64,000 nt of DNA from Larix kaempferi (lineage: Eukaryota; Streptophyta; Pinopsida; Pinales; Pinaceae), in the NCBI GenBank assembly GCA_027924585.1, contig BSBM01000822.1, positions 1,816,001 through 1,880,000 on the forward strand, written 5' to 3'. A program made the translations under genes and the position numbers. The number at the start of each line of letters is the position of its first letter. The first letter of the stretch is position 1. The notes under the pieces were generated by a model. It worked only from the letters and a program-made list of their open reading frames with translations, made no database searches and was not told the origin of the DNA. Below, piece by piece: positions 11,760 through 25,619 of the stretch.

Positions 11760-14625
11760 AAGCCTTTGGCTTTTCATGTTGCATACAGGTTTCAGCCATA
11801 GCCATTTTGACCAGAGTTGACTTGGTCAAACTAGTTTGACCAGGCCAAAAATGGGTCTTGAAAAAAGTTGCAACCAAAACTTCGATTTTGGTCATTTATC
11901 ATGTGTTGGGGTCCCATATGCGCCTCCAAGTGTCAGATTGAGAAAATGTTGAAGCATTAGTGAGATTTTTAAACTGGTCACCAGGGACCTGTTTTAATTA
12001 AAAATCTTGGATTTTGGGCAAACAGTGCTCAATTGATGGATCGTGGTCGTTCTAGTGACCATGTCTAGTATATTTGGGGTCTACGATCGCGATGCAGTAG
12101 ACGATTCGTCAATCCGGGCAATATAAGTGGGTCAAAAGCACAAAATACATCTTCAGAAATAAAACCAGCAATTAATTAATGATGGAAAATCAAATTTGGC
12201 TAAGGTAACTTTGGAAATGGTAGGTGCAATGGTTGGTAAAGGTAAGGGGTCCCCTAATATCACTTTGGTTATGTTTGGACACTAAATATTTGGTATGGGG
12301 CCCTCATTTATGCCCAGCTCTACTCATGGGGCGATTTTTCCCATACTTGGGCGTTTTTCACTATGTAAATTTTCAAATTTTGTAAAACTATTGTTGTAAA
12401 ACTTTGGGTATATGGTCTAGGGGGCTAAAACAGCGCATAGACACCCCCTAGACACATCTATGTGTATTGTAAGGGCCCCACAAGTGGCCCCTCTTCTCCC
12501 TTGGGCGCATGAGGGCAATTCGCCCCCCCCTCATCCACTTGATCTCATCCATTCGTTTGGCATTGTGGGGATTAAATCCCAGCCATTCATTTTGGTGGGA
12601 GAAGGGTTTGGATTTGGATCTCTCTCTATAAGAGTGTAAGCTCACCCATTTGTATCTCTCTCTTGGCATTTTTGCACTTGCACTTGGTATTGAGAGAGAC
12701 ATTCCATTCGGTGACTTGAGACATTGTGTTGTGGGGTGGTGTTGTATCGATTGTATGCTGGTTTATGGTTGCATTGTTGAGATAACTTGTGGTGTTCTCC
12801 ATCTTTCTTTTGCTGGTTCGATTTGCAGCTTTGCTGGCCATTTGGAGAGAGGCGCAATTCTTGGGGTGTGAAGCTCCACACTTGCTCCAATCTCCGGAGA
12901 ACTTCACAGGGAAGTGAAATTTACATTTGTACTTCATTTCCTTCATTATTTGCCATCTAGTTGCTGTGCTTAACTCGTTTTTTGCTTCAGATATTGATTT
13001 TGGTTTCTCTGTGGCAGATTATTGAGGGCGCACTTGGTGTCCAGCTGCTCTCCACACTCAAGGGAACACGCAGGGCTTTCAACACTTGATCTTCCGGGCT
13101 GGTCTTCATACAAAACACTCCATTTCACCTCTATTTCAGGTATTCTTCATTATCTTGTCATCTCTTTGTCATTTTCACTGTGTTTGTTGAGCTGATAATA
13201 AACAAAATAAATCCTAAAATTAAAAATACAAAAATTTCACCGTTAAAAACTTATTTTCTTTACAAACCCGCTTCTAATATAATTTTCAGAGTCCACCCCC
13301 AAAATTTCACATCATTCCGACTCCATTTTCCCATACCCATAAGCACTAGTCATTTTTTGCTTGCACCCTCCTTGGGCAGACTACTCATTCACGCTGCTTG
13401 TGGTCTTTTCTGGGTTTTGGGTGTGCTTGATTCGTGTTTTAATTGCCATTTAAATATCAGAAATCAAGTTATCATTGCTAGAAGTGCATAAAAAACGGTA
13501 ATTTGTTGCTGCCCTACGTCTACTAAATCACTTAACCAATCCTTTTCTTGGGTGGAATTTTATCACTTCTAATTTATTGTGCTCCCTAGTTAATTTCCAG
13601 CCATTAAATTGTTGTTTTACTTCATATATTTCATCACACTTTAGATCTGGTCACTTTTCATATCACGTTTATTTCATCTTAGTGTCCAAATATTTGGCTG
13701 GAATCGAGCTTGGGTTCACTTGGCACTCATCTCTTGTTTGCGTTTGTTTTATCTTTTGGGATTTGGGTGTCTATTTTGGTCCTCAACCATAGCTGGTTGA
13801 GCAGGGTCTCCCCCTTGACTTGGCTACTTGCCTTGTCTAAAGCGACAAACGCCTCGTCTGGTGTGACGACCGTTCTTCGAACGGTGGACTTGGTGTTTGC
13901 AGGTGTCACCTGCCTGGCTACTTGCCCTCTACCATCCCGGACGGGATATCTTTAGTAGCATCTAGAGTCTATGTGATAACAAGACCATTCGCACAACATT
14001 GTTACAATCGTTTACATTTCTCTACTTTGCAAGTATTTCACATTATTATCGTGTTCACAATATTTGCTTCAAGTACTTTGTTTTCAGCTCAATATCATTA
14101 TCTGTGTCCTTGATTCCGTAAGTTATTAATAATCTACATTTCAATGCTTTATGTGATATCTTGATTATCTATCTACAAGCATTTTACATTTATTTGTTCA
14201 TTTACTAGAAGTTGTGATTTCATGATATATTTTGTTAGTGAATGAATTAATACTTTGGAAAGGTACTTGTTTAAGTTGATTATTGTAACTCCATAGCCCG
14301 AGTAGAGACGGCACTGGTCTTGATTAATTGATTATTTCTCTCTTACATCATTTTTGGCTTAGCATTAAAAGGGTTTGCTTGTCATTGAAAGATTTGTATC
14401 ATTGCACGTCGATTGTCATTTTCATTTTTGTAACTTACAACTCCAAAAAAAAAGAAACTTAGTAATTAGGGACTACCCCGTTCGACCTTTAGGAGTTGTG
14501 GTCTAAACGGAGGAGTTTAGGACCGAGGTGACATTGGGTTCTTAACTCATAGTTTCCCTCAGGAACACACACAGCGGTTGGGAGACTTACCTGTGTGCAA
14601 GTGTGTTTTAGGCGGCAACAGATAC
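11760..14625 (+). repeat. Long LTR-like repeat, plus orientation (second subfamily)
   Basis: Non-coding. A TATA-like core with CT-rich context (CTCTCTATAAGAG, near 12624) is followed by a leader. The 3' end at 14460-14625 (GGGACTACCCC, then CTAAACGGAGGAGT, ending in GGCGGCAACA) matches the segment at 24345-24500, so both are ends of the same repeat subfamily. A short palindrome (ACCGTTCTTCGAACGGT) lies near 13870. No gag or pol is attached. The 5' limit is a guess. Confidence 0.45.
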
Positions 14626-17600
14626 AACAAGATAAGAATCCCATAGTTTATTAAATTATTAATGTCCACGAATGATCAAAAACGTATGTCAATGGGACTC
14701 AAGACTCAAAAGTACAATCAATAGCAACACACTGTAGGAGAACCAATGGTGGTAGTGAAAAATAGAAGATTAAAGATTAAAATAACATTGAGTATCTCCA
14801 TTATAAAATGGTGATCCAAACCCATGATCCGAGATCAGTCTGACAATGCAGAACAAGGGTCCTCCATCCCACTGGCAGCTCGACCTTCACCACTAGCTTC
14901 CTTCCAGCCTGAATGCTAGGAGAGGTGCTAACTTACAGTGTCCTTGCACAAAATCTTCTTCGCCAGGTTCCCCCGGTTCCTTGCCCATGTCTCTGCTAGG
15001 ATTTAATGTTGCTTTACTTTCCTTGTTGCTTCCCTTGCATCATTTCCTGCCTTTTTTCATTCTAGCATTTTGATGTTTCTTTGTCTTCTTTCTGGAGATG
15101 CTTTTTCACTCCCCATTCTACTGTCTTTCTTTGTACGATTTACAATCCCATTGACCAATATTGAGTCTTGACCACTAGCGGACATTATCATATAAATTAA
15201 GTTAAACTATATAAAGAAACAACAAAGACTTGTTGAGATGCAGTGATGAGAAAATTAATGCCTGAAAAAGAAAGTCAATGTGATGTGTCCCTCTTCATGG
15301 ATGCAGTTACAAAAGCTCTGAAAACAATGCTTGATGATAAATCGCCAATGTTGGATGCTTTCTTATTGATTTCTACAAATGCATATGGGATTTCACATAC
15401 CCCGACCCTCTTTAAGTATACTTAGAGAAACTGAGATCTCAGACAATAATGGATATAAATTAACAAAGAAAATATTAAATTCATCCCTAATCAAGCAGTC
15501 CTAAGCTTATTTCATGTTGTCATCCTACACATTGTTAAATGTCTCTTATGACAATTTGGCCAAGGTGTTGCAAAGAAAATTAAGCACATTTTTCCTCAAA
15601 TAGCTTGAATTCTGTCCATCAAGTTGGAATTTGAAAATCTTATGACAAAATCAAATGATATTTTAATCTTGAAGTGGAAGTAGCATTGGGCTTAAGGAAT
15701 TATTTCCTCAAAGTAGTCAAGAGCCTCTTCACTTGCACAGTAGCCTGTGTAACCATGAAGAGAACTTGATCAAAAGACTTCAATATATCAAATCCATCAG
15801 GCAGGTTATCTAATAGCACCAGCACCGTACATCTTCTTGACCAATGCTCCAGAATGTTCAATTGCAAAGATGATGGAATAGGGCAAAATAAATCAAATAG
15901 TACTGCCAAATAAGGAACACCAGTGACTGGCCATAATGTGGAGATGGGTTCATAGTTCCCATGGATCACCCTAACCAAAAAACTAAGATCACTGGTAACT
16001 GGTCAATGGACATTTTGTTGGAAACTCCTTTCTTATCTTTGCTAAGGAAGAAAATGTTATCAGGGAATACATGAATTGTAAAGGGATTTTCTGCAAGGCG
16101 ACTCAAAATCCAATGGGAAAACCTATTCTACAAAACAAACCAAATTTTCATGCCATTATTGGTTTACTTTCTTTGAATGGACTTGTATTGGAGTAGATCA
16201 GATCACTGAGTTCTTGGACCTTCCTTCTGCCTTGCTAATCACTTGTTGACTTGTGCCAAAATCTGGTCAAAAGAATAGAAAATAAATTCCCTACTAACTT
16301 ATGAATCTAATGTCCTTAGCTATTATATTCCAAACATGTATGAAATAGCTGGCATCTAAGCATCTTTAGTCCCCATTCTAGGTGTCATCCAATGAAGCTT
16401 ATAATCGGTTAAGGCAGGTGCTTAGGTCCTTGTTGTGGACCAATGTCAATGGTAAAAGAGACTTCGATCAAGTTCAATGGGAGATTTAAAATACTCCTGA
16501 AGACTAGGGTGGACTAAGCAGTATAGATATTAAGTTCAAAAGAATCGCCCTCTGTACCAAATGAATTATCAGAACAGCCCATCCCCAAGAACAATGACAA
16601 CCCTCCACCTGATACTGGCCTTAACCAATGGCTGCCTGAGTTTTGAATATTGTTTTTTGTGTGTTTGGTTGTGTGTGCCAGAAAGCTGGACTTCTCTGCT
16701 ATTTATGGCTATGTGCTATCTGATTTGCTGCTAGAGTAATTGAATGCCCAAGTGGTAGTTTTGTTTTATAGTTCTTTTGGGCGATTTTGGTAATAGAGCT
16801 AACTAAGACTTGGTTTAGCTCATGGTAGCTGCCATGCAACCCACCCCTTTTTTATAAAACGCACAATGTGTACATTATTAATAGTTGAAGGAAGAATTTT
16901 ACTTAAAAATTATCGGAACCTTTGTGGGGAATCAAGCCTAGAAGGTTCTCATGAAGAGCAATATTATGGAAAGGGTGCCATATAGCAAGCCAGGCTGGGA
17001 AGCCTTTAACACTTTAAAACCTTCTAGTCACAACAGTGCTTGTCAAAGTTTGAATGCCCTTTGTTCCGTAGAGAAACTAGAAGTGGCTCGGGAGGGTTGC
17101 AAGTGATGTATGAAATCAATGCCTATTTTGTATATTGGTTTCCACTTTAGCAGTGCCACAAAAAGCATTGCCATGTTACAATTGCAACGTCAATATTATT
17201 ACTGCCACATCAGCATCTGACACATTTTTATGCCAAAGAAAAAATTTAGAAAATTTTGAGCCGATATAGCATCTATTGCATGCACGATGAAATAAGGCAT
17301 GCACACAGCTTGCATGAACTACAATATGTTAGGATAACATCTATGCATGCAAACTACTTAGAAGATCGTGCACTGCTGTTAGAAAAGATTGAAAGTTTAG
17401 ATACGATCAAATTCAATCAAAATATAGAATTAGATTAGACTAGAGAGGACTAGATAAGATGAGATTATAGAAAGTTTTGTGTCACGTGCCAAGAGGCATG
17501 GATCTATGTTGCTTGGCCAACTTTCAGCTTCCTAGTGTAATGTGATTCTCTGTTTCCTGGTCGTTGGGTGTGCAGGTGGTATGGGCAGTTTACACAGTGA

Positions 17601-18900
17601 TGCGAGGAACACATATTGGAAAATGTGACATTGCTATTATACTTGGTTGATAGTGGCATGCATCAACATTGGCCAATGGCATTGGAAACACTGGCACATA
17701 TTCCACCTCCTGCATCCATGATCAATTTCCTTATTCAGCTTCCTAGCTTCCACAGGGTAATGCCTTCAATTCGTCGCATGAGGAACCCACAAGATTGTGA
17801 TTTTGGAAAGTTCTATGGCCATCTTATCGAGGTTTCATCTTCAATGTTTTGCAAATGTTGACACATTTTCAAGACCCTGTGGCCATATTCCACTTTCCTC
17901 TTCAACTTTGCGGCAAAGGTAGGATGACACATTGGATTGCCTAATATGTGAGAAAATATGTTCTGCAAGATTGCAATTTCAAAAGTTAATACAAGATTTG
18001 GACAAATATGGCAGAGGGATCTGTTATCTATCTAGAGAAGGAGAAAAACATTGGGTTGCTGCACTGTCAAACAGTCCACCCCTGCTAGATTATTCTGGTT
18101 TTGGCCTTGCAGTTTGGATTTCAACTAGGCACTGCACAAATGAGTTGCATAGAGGTTTTGGCTATCCATAGTCTAGTGCAACTCAATCTTTGGGCAAACA
18201 TTTCAAATATCTGAGTTATGATCACTGGTTGTCCAAGTAAACATTTGGGAGAGTGGAAATTTCAATTAATTCACTTTTGTAAATAATTTTTAATTATCTT
18301 ATGTGCATTCTAATGTCTCACAAATGTCAGGGAGAGGTGTGGGAACATTTAGGGAGAAGATATTGATTGCAATTAGGTTCAACGAATGTTTAAGGTTTGT
18401 TGTAATCATTCTTTGTCAGTGAATTCCTTTTGCTCTGTAAAGATATATATCTCATATGAAAACGCAGCGAATATACACTTGCACATTAATGAAGTTCTAT
18501 GAAGATTTCTGGCTTTGCTGTGTTGCATGGGGCCAGGGTTAAACAGAAGTGATGCATGGCAACAAGCCAACTTCCCAAGCTGGCAACAAAGGCTTGGCGG
18601 CTTGCACACCAATGAAGGGCAGCTAGGTATATTTGCAAGCTCACAAGTGTGGACATGAATACACATAAGAATGCGAAAGAGTGTATTCATTCATACATTT
18701 ATTATTAGGTGATCCAATGCCCCATTATGTAGTAGGAGAAGAAAACTTAGAAAAGTACATTATGTAACTCTCAAATACCTAACTATTTAACTACTACATT
18801 AAAAAACTCATTATTAGTAAGTCTATTATACATAATAGATGTGAGAGGCATGAAGAATCAGTCCAACTGATTTGGTTCCATCGGATGTGTGTACTATGCC
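14626..18900. other. Unassigned region without recognisable genes
   Basis: About 4.3 kb. The longest open stretches are 92 codons on minus (15700-15978) and 81 and 79 codons on plus (17616-17861 and 17932-18171). None carries a motif I recognise, and stops are frequent in all frames around them. I saw no terminal repeats, target duplications or RNA gene. It may be very old, decayed transposon sequence or single-copy spacer. Confidence 0.4.
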
Positions 18901-19940
18901 CATGGATGAGCAGGAGCTTGGGTTGATTGATGTAGCCACTTAAGGTTTCATTCTTGCTGCCAAGTGGATGGTGAGGTGCATAGAGTGTAACGCACTATGG
19001 TGGGTTTTGTTTTGGCATACATTAATATCAGCACAACATCTAGGAAAGGTGAGGGGTGTTTTTGATTTGTGTGATATTATCTCTTCCCCACACATATTCC
19101 AGGTTTTGGACTTTGTTATATTCAGGAGTATCTGGCAACATGGAAATCTATCATGGGCTTGGTCCAGTGGAATATGGAGGGCAGTAGGGTGAGTTGAGAT
19201 CTAGAAAGTCACCCCATTTGGAGATGAAGGTCTCAAGTAACTTGCCTTGAGGAGTCGCCTCATTTTCAAGCTCACCGTTTGAGCAAGAAAGGCATCTTCT
19301 GCTGGGGAGACTTGTAGGATGTTGCAAATCCCTCCTAGAAGGATTGGCATTCCTTGGCTCAAGAGCATAATCTACTCCCCCCAACAGACCATCGGTTATG
19401 GAGTTGGTAAGGCTCATTCCTCAGCTGGATTTGATCAAAATGAACATCGATATGTCAAGATCGTTTTAGAAGGATTGGTGGTGGAGTTTGGCTAATCCCA
19501 TGGAGTAGTATAATTAATGATCATTTTATTTGTTGTTGCATCGGTGACATCTATTGGCCCCTGTTCTCAATGTGAGATGGGTGTTAGTTGATCCTGAGGA
19601 TAGGTGGGTGCATAGACTTTACGGTGTTTGGTCTTTAGTATTTTTCTTTGTCATCTAAGGTGAGAATTTTTGCACAACTTGTTATTTACAAGGAGCTCCC
19701 TCTTAGAGCCAATTGGCAAAGAGTGGGCTCTACGATGGTCTTTGCCTTGTTTGTCATCACTCTAAGACAGTGAAACACATCTTTTGCAACTACTAGTTTG
19801 TTAGGAATTGGATATTCATTTAGGACAATTACTCTATTCTCCTTCAAGGCAAGATTCATTAGTGTGTCACATTATTTGGTGACTACAACTATCTAGTTTG
19901 TTCCTTCACTAGGATTTGGCATTGCTTGAGAGGTTTTTCC
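18900..19940 (+). pseudogene. Decayed retroelement with zf-RVT-like zinc motif (copy 1)
   Basis: This stretch is homologous to 35600-36330. Both contain a CATTTGGAG segment, a TATGGAGTT segment and the shared run AAAATGAACATCGA. Near the end (about 19740-19800) the plus frame reads a CxxC-type motif followed by KTxxHIF, the pattern of the zf-RVT domain found downstream of reverse transcriptase in plant LINE-like pol proteins. The downstream copy has the same motif with one Cys replaced and an aromatic-rich FGD...FxRIW segment after it. No reverse transcriptase core is preserved and stops and frameshifts are frequent. A small hAT element interrupts the copy at 19949. The family assignment is inferred. 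Confidence 0.4.
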
Positions 19941-19948
19941 CTATTTTT

Positions 19949-21059
19949 CTAAGTTACTAGGATCCGGATCCGTCAAATTTTTAAAAAGCCAGGATCCGGA
20001 TACGGCAAGGAAACAGCAAGTACAAACAATATAAATAATTTTTTTATATATTTTAAATAAAACTTGTATAATTTTTTTTAATAAATATAAAATTTTAATT
20101 ATATAACTTGTGTATAAATATTAAAGTTATATAAAAAATAGAAATGAAAGTTAATATATAATTTATGATACCTCATATTTATAAAAACTTACAAATAATA
20201 CCTTATAAAGTTATATGATACTTAAATTACATTATTATGAAACTTTGCTTATAAACTATTATGAAAAATAACAATTTATTATAATCACATTATAATGAAA
20301 CATCAATTATATAATTATATATTAGTATGAAATAAAAAATAAAAAAAATAACAAAGTTAACATGGCCAAAGCGACACACAAGTCCACGAGCCCGGACGAG
20401 TTTTGAATCCATAATCCGTATGGTGGCATACATCCAAGCGGGAAAATAATGGTAGATGTGGGTTTTGAGGTAACATCAAGACCGCCCCATTCCACAAGTT
20501 CTTTCACGAAGAATCACAAAACTCAGGAAATGGCAACTTCACTTGAAGAAATTCACGAAGAAGCACCGCATCTCTGTAGATGTGGGCTATCAATCAATCG
20601 ATCACTATAAAGCCCAGCCCTGTCCCCAGCCCACTCACTCAAATCCCGGCTGCCTTATTTCTAGGGGTGCAAGTAGAGAAAAGCAAGCCCCCGCATCTTC
20701 TCTTTATTTTTTCTCCCATCCAGTGGGTTCGTCGACCAACCTCAGTTTCAACAACCAACCTTGTGGTTGTTGTCGTTGTCAAGCCTGGTGTGATTTCGAC
20801 CAACATTTATTTCTAAATGAAATTCACGAAGAATCACTTGAACTAATGTTCGCTTCAAATCCGCGCAGGTGGCGGTTTCCAGTCGGGATCCGTTTGGTTT
20901 GGGGTCAAAATGCCTCGGATCCGTTTCTACTTGACCGTATACGTATCCCGATTTTTTGGAACCGCTATCCTAGCGGATCCCGACGTATTTTAGCAGATCC
21001 AGTTCAAAACTGTGGATCCGGGGTTTCCGGAACTTTCCCTGGCGGATCCGGTAACACAG
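19949..21059. mobile_element. Small non-autonomous hAT element with GGATCCGG-rich ends
   Basis: The 1,111-bp element is flanked by an exact 8-bp duplication, CTATTTTT, at 19941-19948 and 21060-21067, as expected for hAT transposition. The left end starts CTAAGTTACTAGGATCC. The right end, read inward on the minus strand, starts CTGTGTTACCGGATCC. Subterminal regions repeat the GGATCCG motif many times and the centre is very AT-rich. No transposase was recognised, although an incidental open stretch of 181 codons crosses the right half (20543-21088). The ends resemble those of the three other small hAT elements in the window. Confidence 0.85.
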
Positions 21060-21067
21060 CTATTTTT

Positions 21068-21313
21068 CCTCTAGAAGATCAACTATAAGTATGTTTTTAA
21101 GCAAGAGGATAATTCTTTGTCTTCTTTTGTGCCATGTGGAATGATATTGTTCAAATATTATTACGCTTTAGATTTTGTAGTTTATTCTGATTTTATTTCA
21201 GCAATAGTTGCGCTTTGAAAAAGGATATAAAGTTTGTTACCACCTAAGTTGTACTTAGTTGGACTCCTTGTGAACCTCAAAAGACTTGAACAACTCACCT
21301 CATTCATTGCCAG
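21068..21313 (+). other. Spacer between hAT element and LTR-like repeat
   Basis: About 250 bases, presumably continuing the decayed retroelement interrupted at 19948. Nothing recognisable was seen in it. Confidence 0.3.
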
Positions 21314-24300
21314 AGTTCAGAAATTCATCAGGCCAAATTTTTGGCCCTTTGTAAAATTTGCATGTCCAGACCCCCGTGGGGGAATTGTAATAAGTTGGTC
21401 TAAGCATGGTACTTTTGTAAAAGGCTTGGCCTACCTTAGGTTTAGTTGTCAAGGCGATACTCTAGAGTGTTTTTTCCTTAGGAATTATGCGTTGCGCTTC
21501 AGTGGCGTATAATTCCTGAGTTTTTCACTCACACCTCCAAAGATGGAGTATTTTCCATGGTGGTTGAACCTTAGGAGGTTATTAAAGCCTATGTCTCTAT
21601 GTTTTTTTCACATGCTATCCATCAATTATGCGTCATATGGACATGCACTAGGTCCCCTAGTAGTTTGAGTTCAATCCGGCAAAAATAATTTTTCTCGTAA
21701 AATTAGACCATTTTTTAATGTGTTAATTGGAAAATTTCAAATTCCAATAAAAGTATGGTCTGGAGGCGGAATTTGGAGCGGATGGTGCTTGTTTTCACGC
21801 TCAGAGCATCCTCTTTACCCTGGGACACTCTCTTCCTATGTTTCGGGTGATAAAATCATCACTCGGAGCATTTTTCCTAAAGAGGCGACAAAATGACAGA
21901 TAAATGCTAAGCACACGACAAAATGCACCATAATACAAAAATATATATATTAAAAAAGGCAATTTGCATGTGCCAATTGAGTTGGCATTTGGTCCAACAT
22001 GGAGGGTGACTTGATTTGGTGAATAAAGCACATGTTTTCAGTGTCAAATCTCATGAGGTGGGGATAGCTTGAGTTTTGGGATACGCCCCTCTCTCATACT
22101 TCACGTGAGGGAGAGGTTGGGCTTGACTTATCATGTGGTGGCCCTTTCTTGGTGGGAGGAGATCCCAATGTGGAGGGGGCGCACCTCTTGTGAGGTGGCA
22201 CCTCACTCTTAACTCTCACTCCACTTCACCCTAATTCAATGGGATCCAATCCCTCGTTTCTCTCATACCATGCACCATCCTCTCTTAATGAAGAATTCGA
22301 CCCCCCTCTCTCATTCTCTTATAAAAGCGAGGTCTTGCTCCTCTCTTTGGATGGATGCATAGAACCTCTGCCCATTGTAATCTTGATGTTATTTGATTAA
22401 TGCAAGTTGAAGACTTTGGAGGTCCACTGTTGTGCCAATGTGATGAATGCTAGTTTTATGAGGTGATATTGTGTTGATTAAGCATTTATTGTTTCATTTT
22501 TGTTGATAGATCTAGCTTGGTAGTTCTTAAAGTAAGCATTTACAGATGTTAATTTGCTTACTTGTGTTTTGTTTTTGAAAGATAAGGGAGTAGCCAACTA
22601 TACTCGGTTGTATTTAGGCTCTTTCTATTTTTCTTCTTCAAACACACTAGATCTAACTCATTGTGTGCAAGTTTTTCTTATTAGTCGTGCAGATCACCAG
22701 CTTGAAGGGGGATTAGAACTCGGTTGTCTCTTCTCTTCTCTTCGGCACATTTTTTGAAGCTAATATTTTGTTTAAAGGGGTTTTCCAAGGCCAACACAAA
22801 AGATCAAACTTGGGTTTGAAGAGTTTCATCCATCCTCTCAAACAAAAAATCTTCCCTCTGTTTCAATTTTTGTTTTGCAAAGTGCTTAAGAAGTAGATCC
22901 ACTTTATTCATGCTTATTCTCTAGATCTATCTTACTTTAGCACGCTTAATTAGTTAGATCTAAGTATTTTAAGAGGCCTTATCTTTCACTAGATCTAATC
23001 TAAAAGTTTGTACTTACACTTAGCAATTTTTTCAACTTTTTCTAATTACAAAATTTTTCAAATTTTTTTTTATTTTTGTTTTATGTTTCTTATCAAATTC
23101 TAACAAATTTGCTTGCTGGTTTTTAGCAGGTCCAAGGAAAAAAAAGGAGGAAGCTCTAGCGAAATTTCGTCAGAAACTACCAAATTTACTTTCCGAAGAC
23201 CCTCTACACTATAGTTTTAATTTCTTAACCTGCAAGCCCTTAGATCCAAGTCTAAAAGGACTAAGAGGCACTTCTTTTGAACAAAGATTGTAAGATTATT
23301 AAATGAGAGCAAGTGGGCTACACAGCGCCCACATCCCATCCCCCCTGGAGGAATTTGCAGTCTCATTTTTCATGACATAAATTTTTCTAACAAACACAAG
23401 CACACAAACCACATTTACTACAGGATTGTATACTTTAATTGTTTATTAATTTTTTCATTCACATTTCGCAAGTAGTTACAAATAACATCGATCTCGTTGC
23501 CACAAAGTATGCTCTCACCACCACATAAAGGCATTGTCGATTAGTGGTGGTTGATCAGAAAGTGACACATAGATCCGGTGATCTATATCTTTCTGCAATT
23601 CATTTTTTTTTTAGCATTTCATTTTCAAGCTTTAATTTGGAACGAACAATTTGCTATCGCTCAAAGTATGCTCTTTCCCTTTGCGGGCATTTGCCTGGTC
23701 CTGGGGAAATCAGAAAGAGTTATAGCAACTTATTAATTCTCAACATTTAATTAAAGACTCACAATAATAAAATTAAAAACCCCAAACATAGTGAAAATCC
23801 GGCACTCAAATATTGAGTTTTGCGTGGGGAAATTCCTTAGAAGAAGCGGGAACAACTCGAGAGCGACCTCAGGGCAACATTAGACTACATCCTTGTTGGT
23901 ATAGTGTTGAACACGCCCTCGAGACTCCGCTCCATCCCACACCTCTTCATGAGGAGCCACCTTTACTTAATTTCTGGACATTATTCCTCGTACCTCGCGG
24001 TATATCTGGAGCTTCCATTTTCCCTTAACTAAGTTCTATTTCTAATAATTTAAAACTGACCAAGATACACTTGCAAAACATTTTCCCTTTTAGCAGCATC
24101 ACCCTTTTTTATTTTGACTCCATTGGCACTAGTCTCCATTAACAACAAGTACTTTATATTTGCTTAATATTAGTTCAATCAAGTGTTGTTGATTAATCTT
24201 TATATGCTGGTGATTGTCTTTGATGTTGTTGAAAGTATCTCTTTAAACTCTTGCAATAATCTTGACTCAGTGAACCATACCCTTTAAACTCCAAAAACAT

Positions 24301-24500
24301 CCATAATTAACTTTCTAAAACATTTTAACAGCCTTAGAAACTTTCTGTGGGGACTACCCCCCTTGGCTTTGGTTATGAGTTGGCCTAAACGGAGGAGTCA
24401 TGATCAAGTGACAACCCTGACTCGAGACTTGCCCCCAAGAGCGCATTGAGCAGCAGTAAAAGTTATGTTGCGTTAACCAGGTGCACAATCCGGCGGCAAC
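21314..24500 (+). repeat. Long LTR-like repeat, plus orientation
   Basis: The 5' 250 bases are nearly identical in order and content to 37588-37830: TTCATCAGGCC, then TTTTTGGCCC, then AATTGTAATAAGTTGGTC, then AGGAATTATGCGTTG. A TATA-like core (CTTATAAAAG, near 22318), a CT-rich leader and a TTTGGAGGTCCACT block (22418) follow. The 3' end at about 24345-24500 matches the end of the repeat at 14460-14625, including a terminal GGCGGCAACA. No gag or pol is attached. The lengths and ends suggest solo LTRs or two merged fragments. Confidence 0.55.
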
Positions 24501-24719
24501 AAAGTTTATTGTAAATATTTCTCTGTAAACATCCCAAGGCAGCAACGAAAGAACCCTATAGCCACCATATTTAGACCAAAGGTAAGACCATAGAATCTAT
24601 TATAACATTGAAACCGCATCCATCTGGCCAAGTGGGTGTTAAGGTGTTTGGAGGGCTTCATTCCTTGGGAGATTATGTTTGAACACAAGGTGATGAATGC
24701 TCAACATTCTAGGCGGATC

Positions 24720-24724
24720 ATAAG
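24720..24724. other. Target-site duplication of Copia element 1 (left)
   Basis: ATAAG here is repeated at 31113-31117, directly outside the two LTRs. This fixes the element boundaries. Confidence 0.9.
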
Positions 24725-25358
24725 TGTTAGAATTTGCACTTGAATAGTAGTTAGGTTAGATCTTTAATCAATTTCTACTATATCACAATAACAAAAAGCA
24801 ATAGGATCACTGAAAGGTAGACAAGCACAGCATACAAAAGAGACACAAAGATTTTCCTTTGGGAAACCCTTCAAGGGAAGAAAACCCAACAACTTCTTCA
24901 ATATAGATTTGTCAGCAAGTACAATGTCAAACTAGTATAATGAAGAGCTAAAGCTCTTCCACGGATATCCCGAGAATATATAAGATAGAAAACCCAAAGA
25001 TAAGATGTCTTCACAATGCAGCTACTCTTCTCCTCTAGTGAACTTGTTCTTCTTCTCTTCTCATGCGAACTTGCTTGAGTGAGTGATGATCCAAATGGGA
25101 GGTGCGCCTCCCCTATTTATACTTGTTTCCCAAGTGACTTTTCCTTATGGGGTTGACTTGTCTAACTACCAGGGTCGACTTCACTAGGGAAACATTAAAT
25201 TACACTTATTTAATGTTTCTTCTGGATACTTCTGAACCAACTTAACAAGTAGGGTTTACATTGATTCTTTTAAGACTTTTACATGATCAAATATAATATG
25301 AATATTCCCTTAAGGAAGTACAACAAGAATATCTTTCGAAGTTACACAATATTCAACA
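24725..25358 (-). repeat. 3' LTR of Copia element 1
   Basis: The 634-bp repeat is bounded by TGTTAGAATTT on the left and ATTCAACA on the right of the plus strand, so it begins TG and ends CA in element orientation. It has a reverse-strand TATA box (CTATTTATA on plus, 25113-25121). It is about 60 bp longer than its partner at 30539-31112, which lacks a segment corresponding to about 25201-25258. Confidence 0.95.
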
Positions 25359-25619
25359 CTCCCTCTTAACAAGGAAGGTATTCTACGAACACGATCATCA
25401 TCACTACTGCTGCAACTTTGTACTCTGACAATTGACTTCTGACATCTCTCGAATCTATACATCACAAGTTCTCCACGAGCAATCCATCATCTCAAACATG
25501 CATCTGTCGTGATCATACATCCGGGGACATCTCAGTAGCAACTCATCAGCAAGCCAGGAGCACACATTATGTCATTACGGGACTTCGTCTAATTCACAAG
25601 GAATCTAGACAGACACATC

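Noticed and set aside
20543-21088. 181-codon frame across the small hAT element
   Set aside because: It crosses the element end and the target duplication, contains the GGATCCG subterminal repeats and shows no domain. Chance opening is likely.
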